Part shown: piece after piece, positions 15,209-22,224 of the stretch
Position numbering within the stretch: position 1 is the first letter of the stretch
Layout of the letters: every line of letters starts with the position of its first letter
Assembly (NCBI GenBank): GCA_014871665.1
Contig: WGSL01000023.1
Span: forward strand, 1-28,871
Origin: Collinsella sp.
Lineage (GTDB): Bacteria; Actinomycetota; Coriobacteriia; Coriobacteriales; Coriobacteriaceae
Direction of reading: 5' to 3'
DNA length: 28,871 nucleotides
Notes under the pieces: generated by a model
The model's database searches: none
Told to the model about the DNA's origin: nothing
What the model saw: only the letters and a program-made list of their open reading frames with translations
Program-made: the position numbers and the translations under genes

Positions 15209-16972
15209 CTAGCGCTTGCCGCCGTGGCTGTTGAGCCAGATATTGCGGCCCAGCATAAGCGCCAGCACCAGCGCGCTCACGTAGCCCATAAAGCCAATGA
15301 CCGGGATACCAAACACAACCGGCTCGATGCGCGCGTAGTACACCACCGACGAACCGATAAACAAGCCGGCGATAACAATAGCCATCGACATGCGGTCGAT
15401 AATTCCACCCAGCTGTCGCAGCGCCTTATCGCTGCTCATGATCTGCGTGTTCACCTTAAGCTGGCCGCGTGTGAGCATGCGCGAAGCCAAGCCCAGATAC
15501 TCGGCCGCCTCGAGCGAGCCCTTCGCCGCGCGATAACTGCTCGCTGCAAAGTCGCGGCTCATCTCGCGCATGCGGGCGTAGGTGCTCTTCTCGTTTTTGA
15601 TGTGCGTCTGGATGATCTGGATCATGTTGACGTTGGGCATGTACTCGGTCAACAGGCCCTCGAGCGTCACCATGCCGCGGGCGAACATCGTCACCACGCT
15701 CGGCAGCTCAACGTCATTTTTGCGCGCGAGGTTTAACAGCGAAGTCAAAAACTCGCCGATATCTAGGTCCTTAAGGTCAAGGCCCGCAAAGTCAGCCACG
15801 ATAAAGTCCAAATCGGACAAAAAGGCCGAATGATCGAGCTCAGCCGAGTCGCCACGCGTCACGGCGAAGCGCATGAGCGAATCCTTGAGCTTGGGCACGT
15901 CACCCTCGGCCACGGCGAAAATCATGTCCTTTACGATACCGCGATCGTGACTCGACATGCGTCCGACCATGCCCAAGTCGATAAAGTAAACGATACCGTC
16001 TTTGAGGATGATGTTTCCCGCATGCGGGTCGGCATGGAAAAAGCCGTCGTCGAGCACCTGCGTCGAGTAGTCCTCGACAATCGCGGCACCGATCTTTTCC
16101 AAGTCATAGCCCTCGGCCACCAAGCGTTCAGGATCGGCGATCGAAATGCCGTCGACGTAGTCCATAACCACCACGTGCTCGGTGCACAGGTCCAGATAGG
16201 ATTTAGGGCACGTCACGCCATGAACGCTCTTATGGAACTCGTAGAAGTCGTTGAGGTTTTTGGCCTCGGCCAAAAAGTTGGTCTCCTCGCGAAACGAGGT
16301 CCACAACTCCTCGACTACGCCGTGCAGGTCAACGAATTGATCGGTGTTGACGAACTTGGAAACGATACGCACCACCGAGCGGATGATATCGATGTCCTGT
16401 GCCATAACCTGCTGCGCACCGGGGCGCTGCACCTTGACGGCCACGTCCTCGCCCGTCACCAGACGAGCGCGGTGCACCTGCGCGAGCGACGCGCTACCGA
16501 GCGGGTTGGGGTCGATCGCATCGAACATCTCCCCCAGGCGCAGGCCGTATTCTTCTTCCAGACAGCTGAGTACGACCTCGTACGGCACCGGCTCCACGTC
16601 GGAGCGCAGACGACGCAGCTCGTCGCAAAAGCGCTGCGGCAGAATCTCGGACCGGTTGGCCAAAATCTGCCCCATCTTGACGAACATGGGGCCGAGTTCC
16701 TCGAGCAGGCGGCGCAAACGAACCGGCGTGAGGTTATCCCACACGCGGTACTTTTTGACCAGGCGTACAATCTGCCCAATGCGTTCGCGACGACCCGCCG
16801 GCGTGAGCTGGTATTCCTCGTCCGGCGCCATCGCGTCGGGCTCCTCGGGCACCATATCGACGGCGCGCGGCTTCTTGCGAGCGCCCGAGACGGCGGCGTC
16901 GACCTCATCGACAACCGCCGCCTCGTCACCCAAGGGATCTAGATTGTTGTAATCGGTGGTGGAATCTGCCAT
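15209..16972 (-). CDS. AarF/ABC1/UbiB-family atypical kinase
   Basis: A 587-residue ABC1-family (UbiB/AarF/Coq8) protein kinase-like ATPase. It carries the family-specific KMGQ motif (99-102), SASLAQVH in place of the glycine loop (160-167), VAVKVQRP with K180, FHADPHAGN (about 311-319) and the metal-binding FIDLGM (about 326-331). Two hydrophobic helices close the protein (about 533-580), as in UbiB. In other bacteria the family supports isoprenoid-quinone synthesis or lipid handling; an anaerobe of this type may use it for menaquinone or membrane lipids, which is inference. An extra acidic N-terminal arm of about 60 residues precedes the helical region. It starts 8 bp after the phasin-like gene stop, so the two are one operon. 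The ribosome site is weak, consistent with coupling. Confidence 0.92.
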   Translation of the reverse strand: MADSTTDYNNLDPLGDEAAVVDEVDAAVSGARKKPRAVDMVPEEPDAMAPDEEYQLTPAGRRERIGQIVRLVKKYRVWDNLTPVRLRRLLEELGPMFVKMGQILANRSEILPQRFCDELRRLRSDVEPVPYEVVLSCLEEEYGLRLGEMFDAIDPNPLGSASLAQVHRARLVTGEDVAVKVQRPGAQQVMAQDIDIIRSVVRIVSKFVNTDQFVDLHGVVEELWTSFREETNFLAEAKNLNDFYEFHKSVHGVTCPKSYLDLCTEHVVVMDYVDGISIADPERLVAEGYDLEKIGAAIVEDYSTQVLDDGFFHADPHAGNIILKDGIVYFIDLGMVGRMSSHDRGIVKDMIFAVAEGDVPKLKDSLMRFAVTRGDSAELDHSAFLSDLDFIVADFAGLDLKDLDIGEFLTSLLNLARKNDVELPSVVTMFARGMVTLEGLLTEYMPNVNMIQIIQTHIKNEKSTYARMREMSRDFAASSYRAAKGSLEAAEYLGLASRMLTRGQLKVNTQIMSSDKALRQLGGIIDRMSMAIVIAGLFIGSSVVYYARIEPVVFGIPVIGFMGYVSALVLALMLGRNIWLNSHGGKR

Positions 16973-16980
16973 CTGCGCTG

Positions 16981-17397
16981 CTACTCGGCCTCTTCGGTAT
17001 CCTTCGCATCGTCGGGCTCAACGGACTCGACGGGCACCGAGGTCACGTTGTCCTCGACCGAATCGACGATGTCGCGCACATGGGCCAGGAAGGCAGTGCG
17101 CTCGGGAGCGGTCATGACGCGGACGCGGGCAAGGATAAGCTCGTCAAGCACGCGCTGGGCCGCGGTCTCGCCCTGCATGCCCAGACGCTCGGTCAGGTCG
17201 GAGATGGTGCCACCGGCCTGCTCGAACATATCGGACACGCTGCGGGCGATATCGGGGGTGGCGGTGTCCTTGCGGACCTGCTCGCCCTTGGTGTTAAGGT
17301 CGTCGAGGACCTTCTTGCCGCCTTCGACAGCAACGGCGGCAGCGCCAAAGCCAACGTTGATGGCGCCGTTAACAAGCTGATCGAGTTTCATAACCAT
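16981..17397 (-). CDS. Phasin-like helical protein
   Basis: A 138-residue, almost entirely helical acidic protein resembling phasin/PhaF-type regulators: an N-terminal helix (LVNGAINVGFGAAAVAVEGGKKVLDDL), a charged coiled-coil middle and an acidic tail (EPDDAKDTEEAE). Such proteins are commonly paired with AarF/UbiB kinases, and here the kinase gene follows after 8 bp. No polyhydroxyalkanoate synthase is present, so granule binding is not implied. GGAGA lies 5 nt before the ATG at 17397; a TTG four codons upstream would overlap the ribosome site. TTGTCG and TACAAG 18 bp apart in the upstream gap could be a promoter. Confidence 0.7.
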   Translation of the reverse strand: MVMKLDQLVNGAINVGFGAAAVAVEGGKKVLDDLNTKGEQVRKDTATPDIARSVSDMFEQAGGTISDLTERLGMQGETAAQRVLDELILARVRVMTAPERTAFLAHVRDIVDSVEDNVTSVPVESVEPDDAKDTEEAE

Positions 17398-17496
17398 GGT
17401 TGTCTCCAATCATAAACAACTGCATTGGCGTTCTTGTACCCAAGATCGAGTGAAAGCGACAAAGCGTTTTAGCGCTATTCGATCGACGGGAAATCC

Positions 17497-19020
17497 CTAC
17501 CTCACGTTGTCGTTCATCGCGAAAGAGTTCTTCATGGCGCAGCTCGTGGTGTAGAGCACCTTGCCCAGTAGAGCATCGGTCTCCACACGAACACACTCGG
17601 CAAAGGCCTCATTGGCGCGTGCAAGCTCGGCAGGCACCTCGGCCTCAGGCAGAGCGGCTACGGTAGCATCGACGTCATGGATCTGCTTGTGGCCCATGCC
17701 ACCGACCTTCTCCTGGTAGTCCTCCACAGCGCGGCCGCACTCATGGAAACGGACGTCAGCCAGGGCGCCGATCAGGCGGTTGGCCCAGTAGAAGTTTTCG
17801 GACGTCACGCGAGCCTGCGTGTCGGCATAGTACTCGGGCATGGTCTCGACGTTGGCGTACAGCGGAACCAGCGCGTTAAACGAGTTGGAACCAAAGGCCA
17901 TCCACTGCACGGCGCGATACGCCGGCTGCGCATAGGGGCGCAGCTGCAGCACGGCGAGCTGGCTGTTGCGGTTGATGCCGATGGGGCGATAAGCGCCACG
18001 CGTGGCGGGCGTGCCCTTGCTGCCGTAGCAGTCGTACTCCGTGCCCTGGTAGTGGCTCGAAAGCACGTACTTAATGTCCTCGATGGTCACCTTGCGCTCG
18101 GGCACGCGGCTCCAGGGGATATCGTCGCTCTCGGGCGTGTAGTCGGCGTCGGGGCCATCCCACACGTCACTGGGGTTGAGGCAGCGCTGCATGTACCAGG
18201 CGCGCGGCGTGTTGTAGACATGGTCGCTGTCGCTGTGCGAGCCAAAGGCCTCGCGCGGGTTAAAGACCGCAGCCGGACCGTCGCCCTCAACGCCCAGCGT
18301 CAGGTCCAAATGCCACTCGGCCATCCAGGAGCGCAGGTCGGCGGAGCACATGTGGTCGGCCTGGGCGCCCTCGGCGTCATCCAGGTCAAAGCTGTCGATA
18401 CCCAGCTGGTTGGGCATGGTCACATAGGCGTCGTCAGGCACGCGCTTTGCGATCCAATGGTGACCGCCGATGGTCTCGAGCCACCAGATCTCGTCCACAT
18501 CACTAAAGGCGATGCCGTTGTTCTCGTAGGTGCCGTAGCGCTCGAGCAGGTCGCCCAGGATACGAACGCCGTCGCGGGCGGACTTGGCGTACGGCAGGAC
18601 CAGGGTCACCATGTCCTCCTCGCCCAGGCCACCGGGCTGTGCCGGAACGTATCCATCCTCGCCTTCGTTGCCCCTAGCGGGCACGTAGTCCACAAGCGGG
18701 TCGGCGCCGCGGACGCGCTCGTTGGTGGTGAGCGTCTCGGTTGCGGACATGCCAACATTGAGCTCGTTGAATCCGGCCTCGGCCCAAATACCGTGACCGG
18801 GAACGACGTCGGGGACGCTCGTGTAGCGCATGGGATTGTCGGGCAACTCAACGGTCAGGTGGCTCAGGACGCTCGTGTAGACACGCGGCTGCTCGTCGGG
18901 ATGCACCACGCGCATGCGCTTGGGCTCAAACACCCCGTTGGACGAGTCCTCGTTGCGGGCGACCAGCGTCGACCCGTCGTAGCTCGCGTTCTTACCAACC
19001 AAAATCGTTGTGCACGGCAT
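17497..19020 (-). CDS. C69-family dipeptidase (PepD-like)
   Basis: A 507-residue peptidase of family C69, an Ntn-hydrolase that cleaves dipeptides. The sequence begins MPCTTILVGKNASYDGSTLVARNEDS in outline: Cys3 becomes the N-terminal nucleophile after removal of Met-Pro, and the TTILVGK...DGST...RNEDS block is diagnostic. Other family stretches are GFNELNVGMSATET, WWLETIGGHHWIAKRVPD and the C-terminal SCAMKNSF. There is no signal peptide, so it acts in the cytoplasm on imported peptides. AAGGAGG lies 6 nt before the ATG at 19020, which decides the start. It is monocistronic; the region upstream holds the MITE-like element, so insertion there may have changed its promoter. Confidence 0.92.
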   Translation of the reverse strand: MPCTTILVGKNASYDGSTLVARNEDSSNGVFEPKRMRVVHPDEQPRVYTSVLSHLTVELPDNPMRYTSVPDVVPGHGIWAEAGFNELNVGMSATETLTTNERVRGADPLVDYVPARGNEGEDGYVPAQPGGLGEEDMVTLVLPYAKSARDGVRILGDLLERYGTYENNGIAFSDVDEIWWLETIGGHHWIAKRVPDDAYVTMPNQLGIDSFDLDDAEGAQADHMCSADLRSWMAEWHLDLTLGVEGDGPAAVFNPREAFGSHSDSDHVYNTPRAWYMQRCLNPSDVWDGPDADYTPESDDIPWSRVPERKVTIEDIKYVLSSHYQGTEYDCYGSKGTPATRGAYRPIGINRNSQLAVLQLRPYAQPAYRAVQWMAFGSNSFNALVPLYANVETMPEYYADTQARVTSENFYWANRLIGALADVRFHECGRAVEDYQEKVGGMGHKQIHDVDATVAALPEAEVPAELARANEAFAECVRVETDALLGKVLYTTSCAMKNSFAMNDNVR

Positions 19021-19106
19021 GCGCATCCTCCTTGAGCGAAGAAATCAAACGGCAACAGTGTATCGCTTCGACGCAAAAAGGGCGAAACCACGGCCTCGGC
19101 AGCCCC

Positions 19107-19338
19107 CGTGGTCAAAAAATGCCAAATATGAGTACTGTCACCAATTTAGTGGCAGCAAATTTCCCTGTAACGAGTGCCGAAAATCCCCATTTGCCCAAAA
19201 GCAAGACAACGTTATTCCCCATAAGTTCAATAAAATAGGCTTCCTAACGATAATGGATACCGTTAGGAAGCCAAAAAGACGTAAGACATATGTGACTATC
19301 TTGGCAACAGTACTCATATTTGGCATTGTTTGACCACG
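19107..19338. mobile_element. MITE-like element with 38-bp terminal inverted repeats
   Basis: A 232-bp AT-rich island in a GC-rich background. The ends (19107-19144 and 19301-19338) are inverted copies matching at 35 of 38 positions; both contain GCCAAATATGAGTACTGT. A second perfect 12-bp inverted repeat lies inside (GGCTTCCTAACG 19238-19249, CGTTAGGAAGCC 19261-19272; 11-nt loop). No transposase is encoded. Because of the inverted ends, a short frame starting MPNMSTV opens on each strand. A direct target duplication is not obvious. It sits between the dipeptidase start and the folD stop. It is best explained as a non-autonomous transposable element, or alternatively a structured RNA. Confidence 0.65.
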
Positions 19339-19375
19339 TGGTATATAGCTAACCCCCTCAAACAGCCCAAAACGC

Positions 19376-20230
19376 CTATTTCGATGCGCGCTCCGCCGCC
19401 TCAATCACGTGTTTGGCGAGAATCGCGGTGGTCACAGCTCCCACGCCGCCCGGCACAGGCGTGATGGTGTCAACAACCGGCTCTGCAGCATCAAAATCAA
19501 CGTCCCCGACCAACTTGCCAGCGGCCTCGTCCCAATTAATGCCAACATCGATGATTGTCTGGCCCTCGCGAACCGCGTCCACACCAATCGTGTGCGCGCG
19601 CCCAACGGCCGCAACCACAATATCAGCCGCACGGCACTCGGCAGCAAGGTCGCGCGTATGCGTATGGCACGTCGTCACGGTGGCATTGCACGCCGTAAGC
19701 ATGGCGGCAACGGGACGCCCGATCACCAGCGAGCGCCCGACCACAGCAACCTTAGCTCCATCCAGCTCAACGCCGTAATGATCCAGCAAAGCAAGCACGG
19801 CTTCGGCTGTGCAGGGGGCAAAACCCTCGCCGCGCCCCGAAAGCGTGGTGAGCAGTGAAGCCGGCGTCATGGAGTCAACGTCCTTGGCGGGATCGAGCGC
19901 TGCGGCGACGGCGTTCTCGTCAAGGCCGGCGGGCAGCGGGCGGAACATCAGACAGCCATGAACAGCCGAATCGGTATTGATGTCCTCGACGGCCGTCAAC
20001 AGCTCGTCCTGCGAAACATCGGCAGGAAGCAAAACGCGGCGAGCCTCAATGCCAACCTTCTCGCAGCGCTTGAGGGCACCGCGCTCGTAGGACAGGTCGT
20101 CCTCGCGCTCGCCCACACGAACGATGGCCAGCGTCGGTACAACACCGCGCTCGCGCAGGGATGCACAGCGAGCAGCAAGTTCCTCGGTCAAAGCGCGAGC
20201 AACGGGAGCACCCTTCAGCAGTTCAGCCAT
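19376..20230 (-). CDS. folD: FolD-type methylenetetrahydrofolate dehydrogenase, cyclohydrolase residues altered
   Basis: A 284-residue FolD homologue of normal length. FolD normally interconverts methylene-, methenyl- and formyl-tetrahydrofolate using NADP. The Rossmann part is intact: VVGRSLVIGRPVAAML (about 163-178), HTHTRDL, IIDVGIN and PVPGGVGAVTTAIL. In the active site Y48 matches E. coli Y50 and KDVD (116-119) is kept. But by hand alignment on the shared Y-x7-C spacing, the catalytic lysine (E. coli K54) falls on A52, and the VQLPLP glutamine (Q98) falls on F96 in MLFRPLP. Both are needed for cyclohydrolase activity, so this enzyme may be dehydrogenase-only. It starts 2 bp after the FchA-type cyclohydrolase stop, which would supply the missing step. 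AGAGGA sets the ATG at 20230. Confidence 0.9.
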   Translation of the reverse strand: MAELLKGAPVARALTEELAARCASLRERGVVPTLAIVRVGEREDDLSYERGALKRCEKVGIEARRVLLPADVSQDELLTAVEDINTDSAVHGCLMFRPLPAGLDENAVAAALDPAKDVDSMTPASLLTTLSGRGEGFAPCTAEAVLALLDHYGVELDGAKVAVVGRSLVIGRPVAAMLTACNATVTTCHTHTRDLAAECRAADIVVAAVGRAHTIGVDAVREGQTIIDVGINWDEAAGKLVGDVDFDAAEPVVDTITPVPGGVGAVTTAILAKHVIEAAERASK

Positions 20231-20232
20231 GG

Positions 20233-20865
20233 CTATCCTCTCTTCCTTGCAGCGTCGGAGGCGCGGCGCGCCAGCGCATCGGCGCGCGGCAACCATGTGT
20301 CGAGCAACTCATCACACGCCGTCTCGAGCTCCTCAGCACGAACGCGATCTTTCATAGACGTGGTGTTCGCAAAGAGCGTCAAGCTCGCGCCCTGCATAGC
20401 GGCACGGCAGAACACGGCGCCGCACGCCACATCGGACAGCAGCTGACGCGAACCCTTGTCGGCCATGTCCTCGAGCAGCGCCAGCGCACGCCCGCAGGCA
20501 TCCATAATGCGATACGGCGGCATAGCGGCCACATGCAGCGCATCCTGAATCGCGGTCGCTCGAGCCGGATCGTCACGCGGAATACCGTACGCCGTGGACA
20601 CCTGCCCGTAGGCACGAACGTCCTCGGCGACCAGACCCACAAGTTCCTGCGCCAACTCATCCGCCTGGGCAAACGCGCGCGTCAGATCGTCTGCGCGATC
20701 GGCAAGCGCAGGGTTTGTCGCCCCATAGCGAGCAACCATCCCGCAAAGCGAGGCGCCCAGTGCACCTACAAAGGCGCTCGCGCTACCGCCGCCGGGAACC
20801 GGCTCGCGTGCGGCAAGCGCCTCGGCAAACTCTCGACATGTTTTATCCATCATCTCTTGGCTCAT
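20233..20865 (-). CDS. fchA: Cyclodeaminase/cyclohydrolase family protein (FchA-like)
   Basis: A 210-residue all-helical protein of the formimidoyl-THF cyclodeaminase / methenyl-THF cyclohydrolase family. PVPGGGSASAFVGALGASL (about 23-41) is the family signature, and LLSDVACGAVFCRAA follows in the second half. Clostridial FchA of this size is a methenyl-tetrahydrofolate cyclohydrolase. It lacks a fused formiminotransferase domain and no histidine-degradation genes are nearby, which favours the cyclohydrolase reading. It is the first gene of a two-gene operon with folD, ending 2 bp before it. GAAGGTG lies 7 nt before the ATG at 20865; a GTG two codons earlier is too close to that site. The symbol is tentative. 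Confidence 0.85.
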   Translation of the reverse strand: MSQEMMDKTCREFAEALAAREPVPGGGSASAFVGALGASLCGMVARYGATNPALADRADDLTRAFAQADELAQELVGLVAEDVRAYGQVSTAYGIPRDDPARATAIQDALHVAAMPPYRIMDACGRALALLEDMADKGSRQLLSDVACGAVFCRAAMQGASLTLFANTTSMKDRVRAEELETACDELLDTWLPRADALARRASDAARKRG

Positions 20866-21026
20866 ACGCACGCACCTTCAAGTCATATACATCGGTCGGG
20901 TGGCAACCGCCGACCGACCGCATCAATCACATAATGGTGCTAAGTCTAGCCCATAAGTACATGAGCGTCAGCGCACCTGGCCATCGCGGATTTCTATGAC
21001 GAACGATAGGCGTCGGCACCGCAAAC

Positions 21027-21045
21027 ATGGGACACATGGCCCACC
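21027..21045 (+). repeat. 19-bp direct repeat, copy A
   Basis: ATGGGACACATGGCCCACC, identical to the copy at 21235-21253, 208 bp away. A shorter relative (GGGACACATG) occurs near position 18. Function unknown. Confidence 0.75.
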
Positions 21046-21153
21046 TTTCGAGACTTCCGGACGTCAAAAACTGAGGCATATCTATAAACAAGGAACCTGT
21101 TGGGGCAACGCCCACGCACGCGCGCCCCATTAAATCAACGGGCACCTCACCCC

Positions 21154-21188
21154 GGGGAGGGCCGACAGCATCGGCCCTCCCCTCTTTT
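21154..21188 (+). terminator. Strong intrinsic terminator with no gene before it
   Basis: GGGGAGGGCCGA and TCGGCCCTCCCC make a perfect 12-bp stem around CAGCA, followed by TCTTTT on the plus strand. The nearest plus-strand gene upstream is gtrA more than 11 kb away, so it suggests a short untranslated transcript. Confidence 0.85.
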
Positions 21189-21234
21189 GCGACCGCACAT
21201 ATTGCCACTTGTCGGCGCAATTCCAGCCCCCAGA

Positions 21235-21253
21235 ATGGGACACATGGCCCACC
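21235..21253 (+). repeat. 19-bp direct repeat, copy B
   Basis: Exact second copy of the repeat at 21027-21045. It lies about 70 bp upstream of the lipoprotein start, so it could be part of that gene's control region. Confidence 0.75.
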
Positions 21254-21325
21254 CGAGCGAGCCGCTCGCGCGTACAGTAAAGGCAGGTAATCCATGGGCG
21301 GTTACAGATCGAGGAGGACACGACC

Positions 21326-21919
21326 ATGAAAAAGAAGGCCTTTGCGATTCTCACCCTCTGCATCAGTCTCTTTGCCGCAGTTGCCTTGGTGGGTTGCGGT
21401 GGCAGCGACGGCGCTACCGGCAGCAGTGGTGGCGGTGGAGCGGAAAAGCCAGCCGTGGATATGAGGACTGACTTCATTTGGTTTAAAGTCGAGGTGCCCG
21501 AGGGCGTCGAAATCACGGACGTCGCAGGCGATACCGCCGACAGGGCCCAGTTTAAGTTCACCGAGAGCGAGCATGCCAGTGATCGCTTCATCCCCGTCTT
21601 CGACTCTGACAAGAACGCCGACGAGCTGTTCGACTACGAGGCCAAATGGAAGGCCAACTCTGGATGGACCGAGAGCGATCCCGTTAAGTACAACGGCAAG
21701 ACCTGGCGCAGTGCCTACTTCACGCACTCGGGCGGCGTAACGACCGAATACTTCACCGACGTTGACGGCGGCAGTGTGTATGTGCGTATCGACAACGTCG
21801 AGGAGCACAAGGACGCCGTCGAGACCATGATGAAGTCTCTGGAATTTGCCGACGACATCGCCGAGGCCAAGACCGAGGCCATGGACGTCAAGCTCGACGA
21901 TATCGAGATCAAGCGCTAA
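21326..21919 (+). CDS. Small secreted lipoprotein of unknown function
   Basis: A 197-residue lipoprotein. A Lys-rich N-terminus and hydrophobic helix lead to the lipobox LVGC with C24 as lipidation site, then a Gly/Ser linker to about residue 38. The mature domain (about 45-197) is acidic and looks like a compact alpha/beta fold, with FKVEVPEGVEITDV, TWRSAYFTHSGGVTTEYF and SVYVRIDN stretches alternating with polar loops. This layout is common in Gram-positive lipoproteins with PsbP-like or similar small folds, but I cannot assign a family. GAGGAGG precedes the ATG with good spacing. It is monocistronic, with a terminator about 70 bp after the stop. Confidence 0.82.
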   Translation: MKKKAFAILTLCISLFAAVALVGCGGSDGATGSSGGGGAEKPAVDMRTDFIWFKVEVPEGVEITDVAGDTADRAQFKFTESEHASDRFIPVFDSDKNADELFDYEAKWKANSGWTESDPVKYNGKTWRSAYFTHSGGVTTEYFTDVDGGSVYVRIDNVEEHKDAVETMMKSLEFADDIAEAKTEAMDVKLDDIEIKR

Positions 21920-22224
21920 GTAACTGGCGAGCGCAGCGGGAAACACGGGCGCAGTGCTAACAAGCGGCGGTACCCCAGCGCTTCGTACCCAGGGAGGGCC
22001 GGTAAACCGACCCTCCCTTTCTTATGCCGGTAGCCAACGAACGCGAGGATGCCGGACGCCGGAACCGCTCCAAATGTAGCAACAGTACGAAAACGACAAA
22101 CACCCCAACACGTCCGCCCGCCGATTTATTGCGCCGCGCAGACAATTAAACCAGCATCTTTAAACATCTGAGCAGTATAGTGACCAAAACTATCGCATAA
22201 CCGCACTCTACGAATGGAGAAGTT
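21920..22224. other. Intergenic region between lipoprotein and PI-PLC genes
   Basis: It holds the lipoprotein terminator, then about 200 bp without coding signal. TATAGT (22177-22182) may be the -10 box of the PLC gene, and ATAGT/ACTAT arms 7 nt apart at the same place form a short dyad. No good -35 match was found. Confidence 0.4.
21992..22022 (+). terminator. Intrinsic terminator of the lipoprotein gene
   Basis: GGGAGGG and CCCTCCC form the outer stem; CGG/CCG continues it after one mismatch around TAAA. TTTCTT follows. Confidence 0.8.

Larger units (their letters stand above)
20866..21325. other. 460-bp intergenic region with repeats and an orphan terminator
   Basis: No convincing gene. 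It contains a small hairpin next to the fchA ribosome site (CGGTCGG 20893-20899, CCGACCG 20910-20916), two exact 19-bp direct repeats, and a strong plus-strand terminator at 21154-21188 that no plus-strand gene explains. A small RNA ending there is possible. Confidence 0.5.

Noticed and set aside
15830..19035. Long plus-strand frames opposite the AarF kinase and the dipeptidase
   Set aside because: Antisense shadows of genes with complete catalytic motifs.
19119..19404. Short MPNMSTV frames on both strands of the AT-rich element
   Set aside because: They arise from the inverted terminal repeats, have no ribosome site and no internal similarity to each other beyond the ends.
20927..21612. Minus-strand frames across the fchA-lipoprotein gap
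   Set aside because: They run through the direct repeats and the terminator stem and antisense to the lipoprotein; no ribosome sites.
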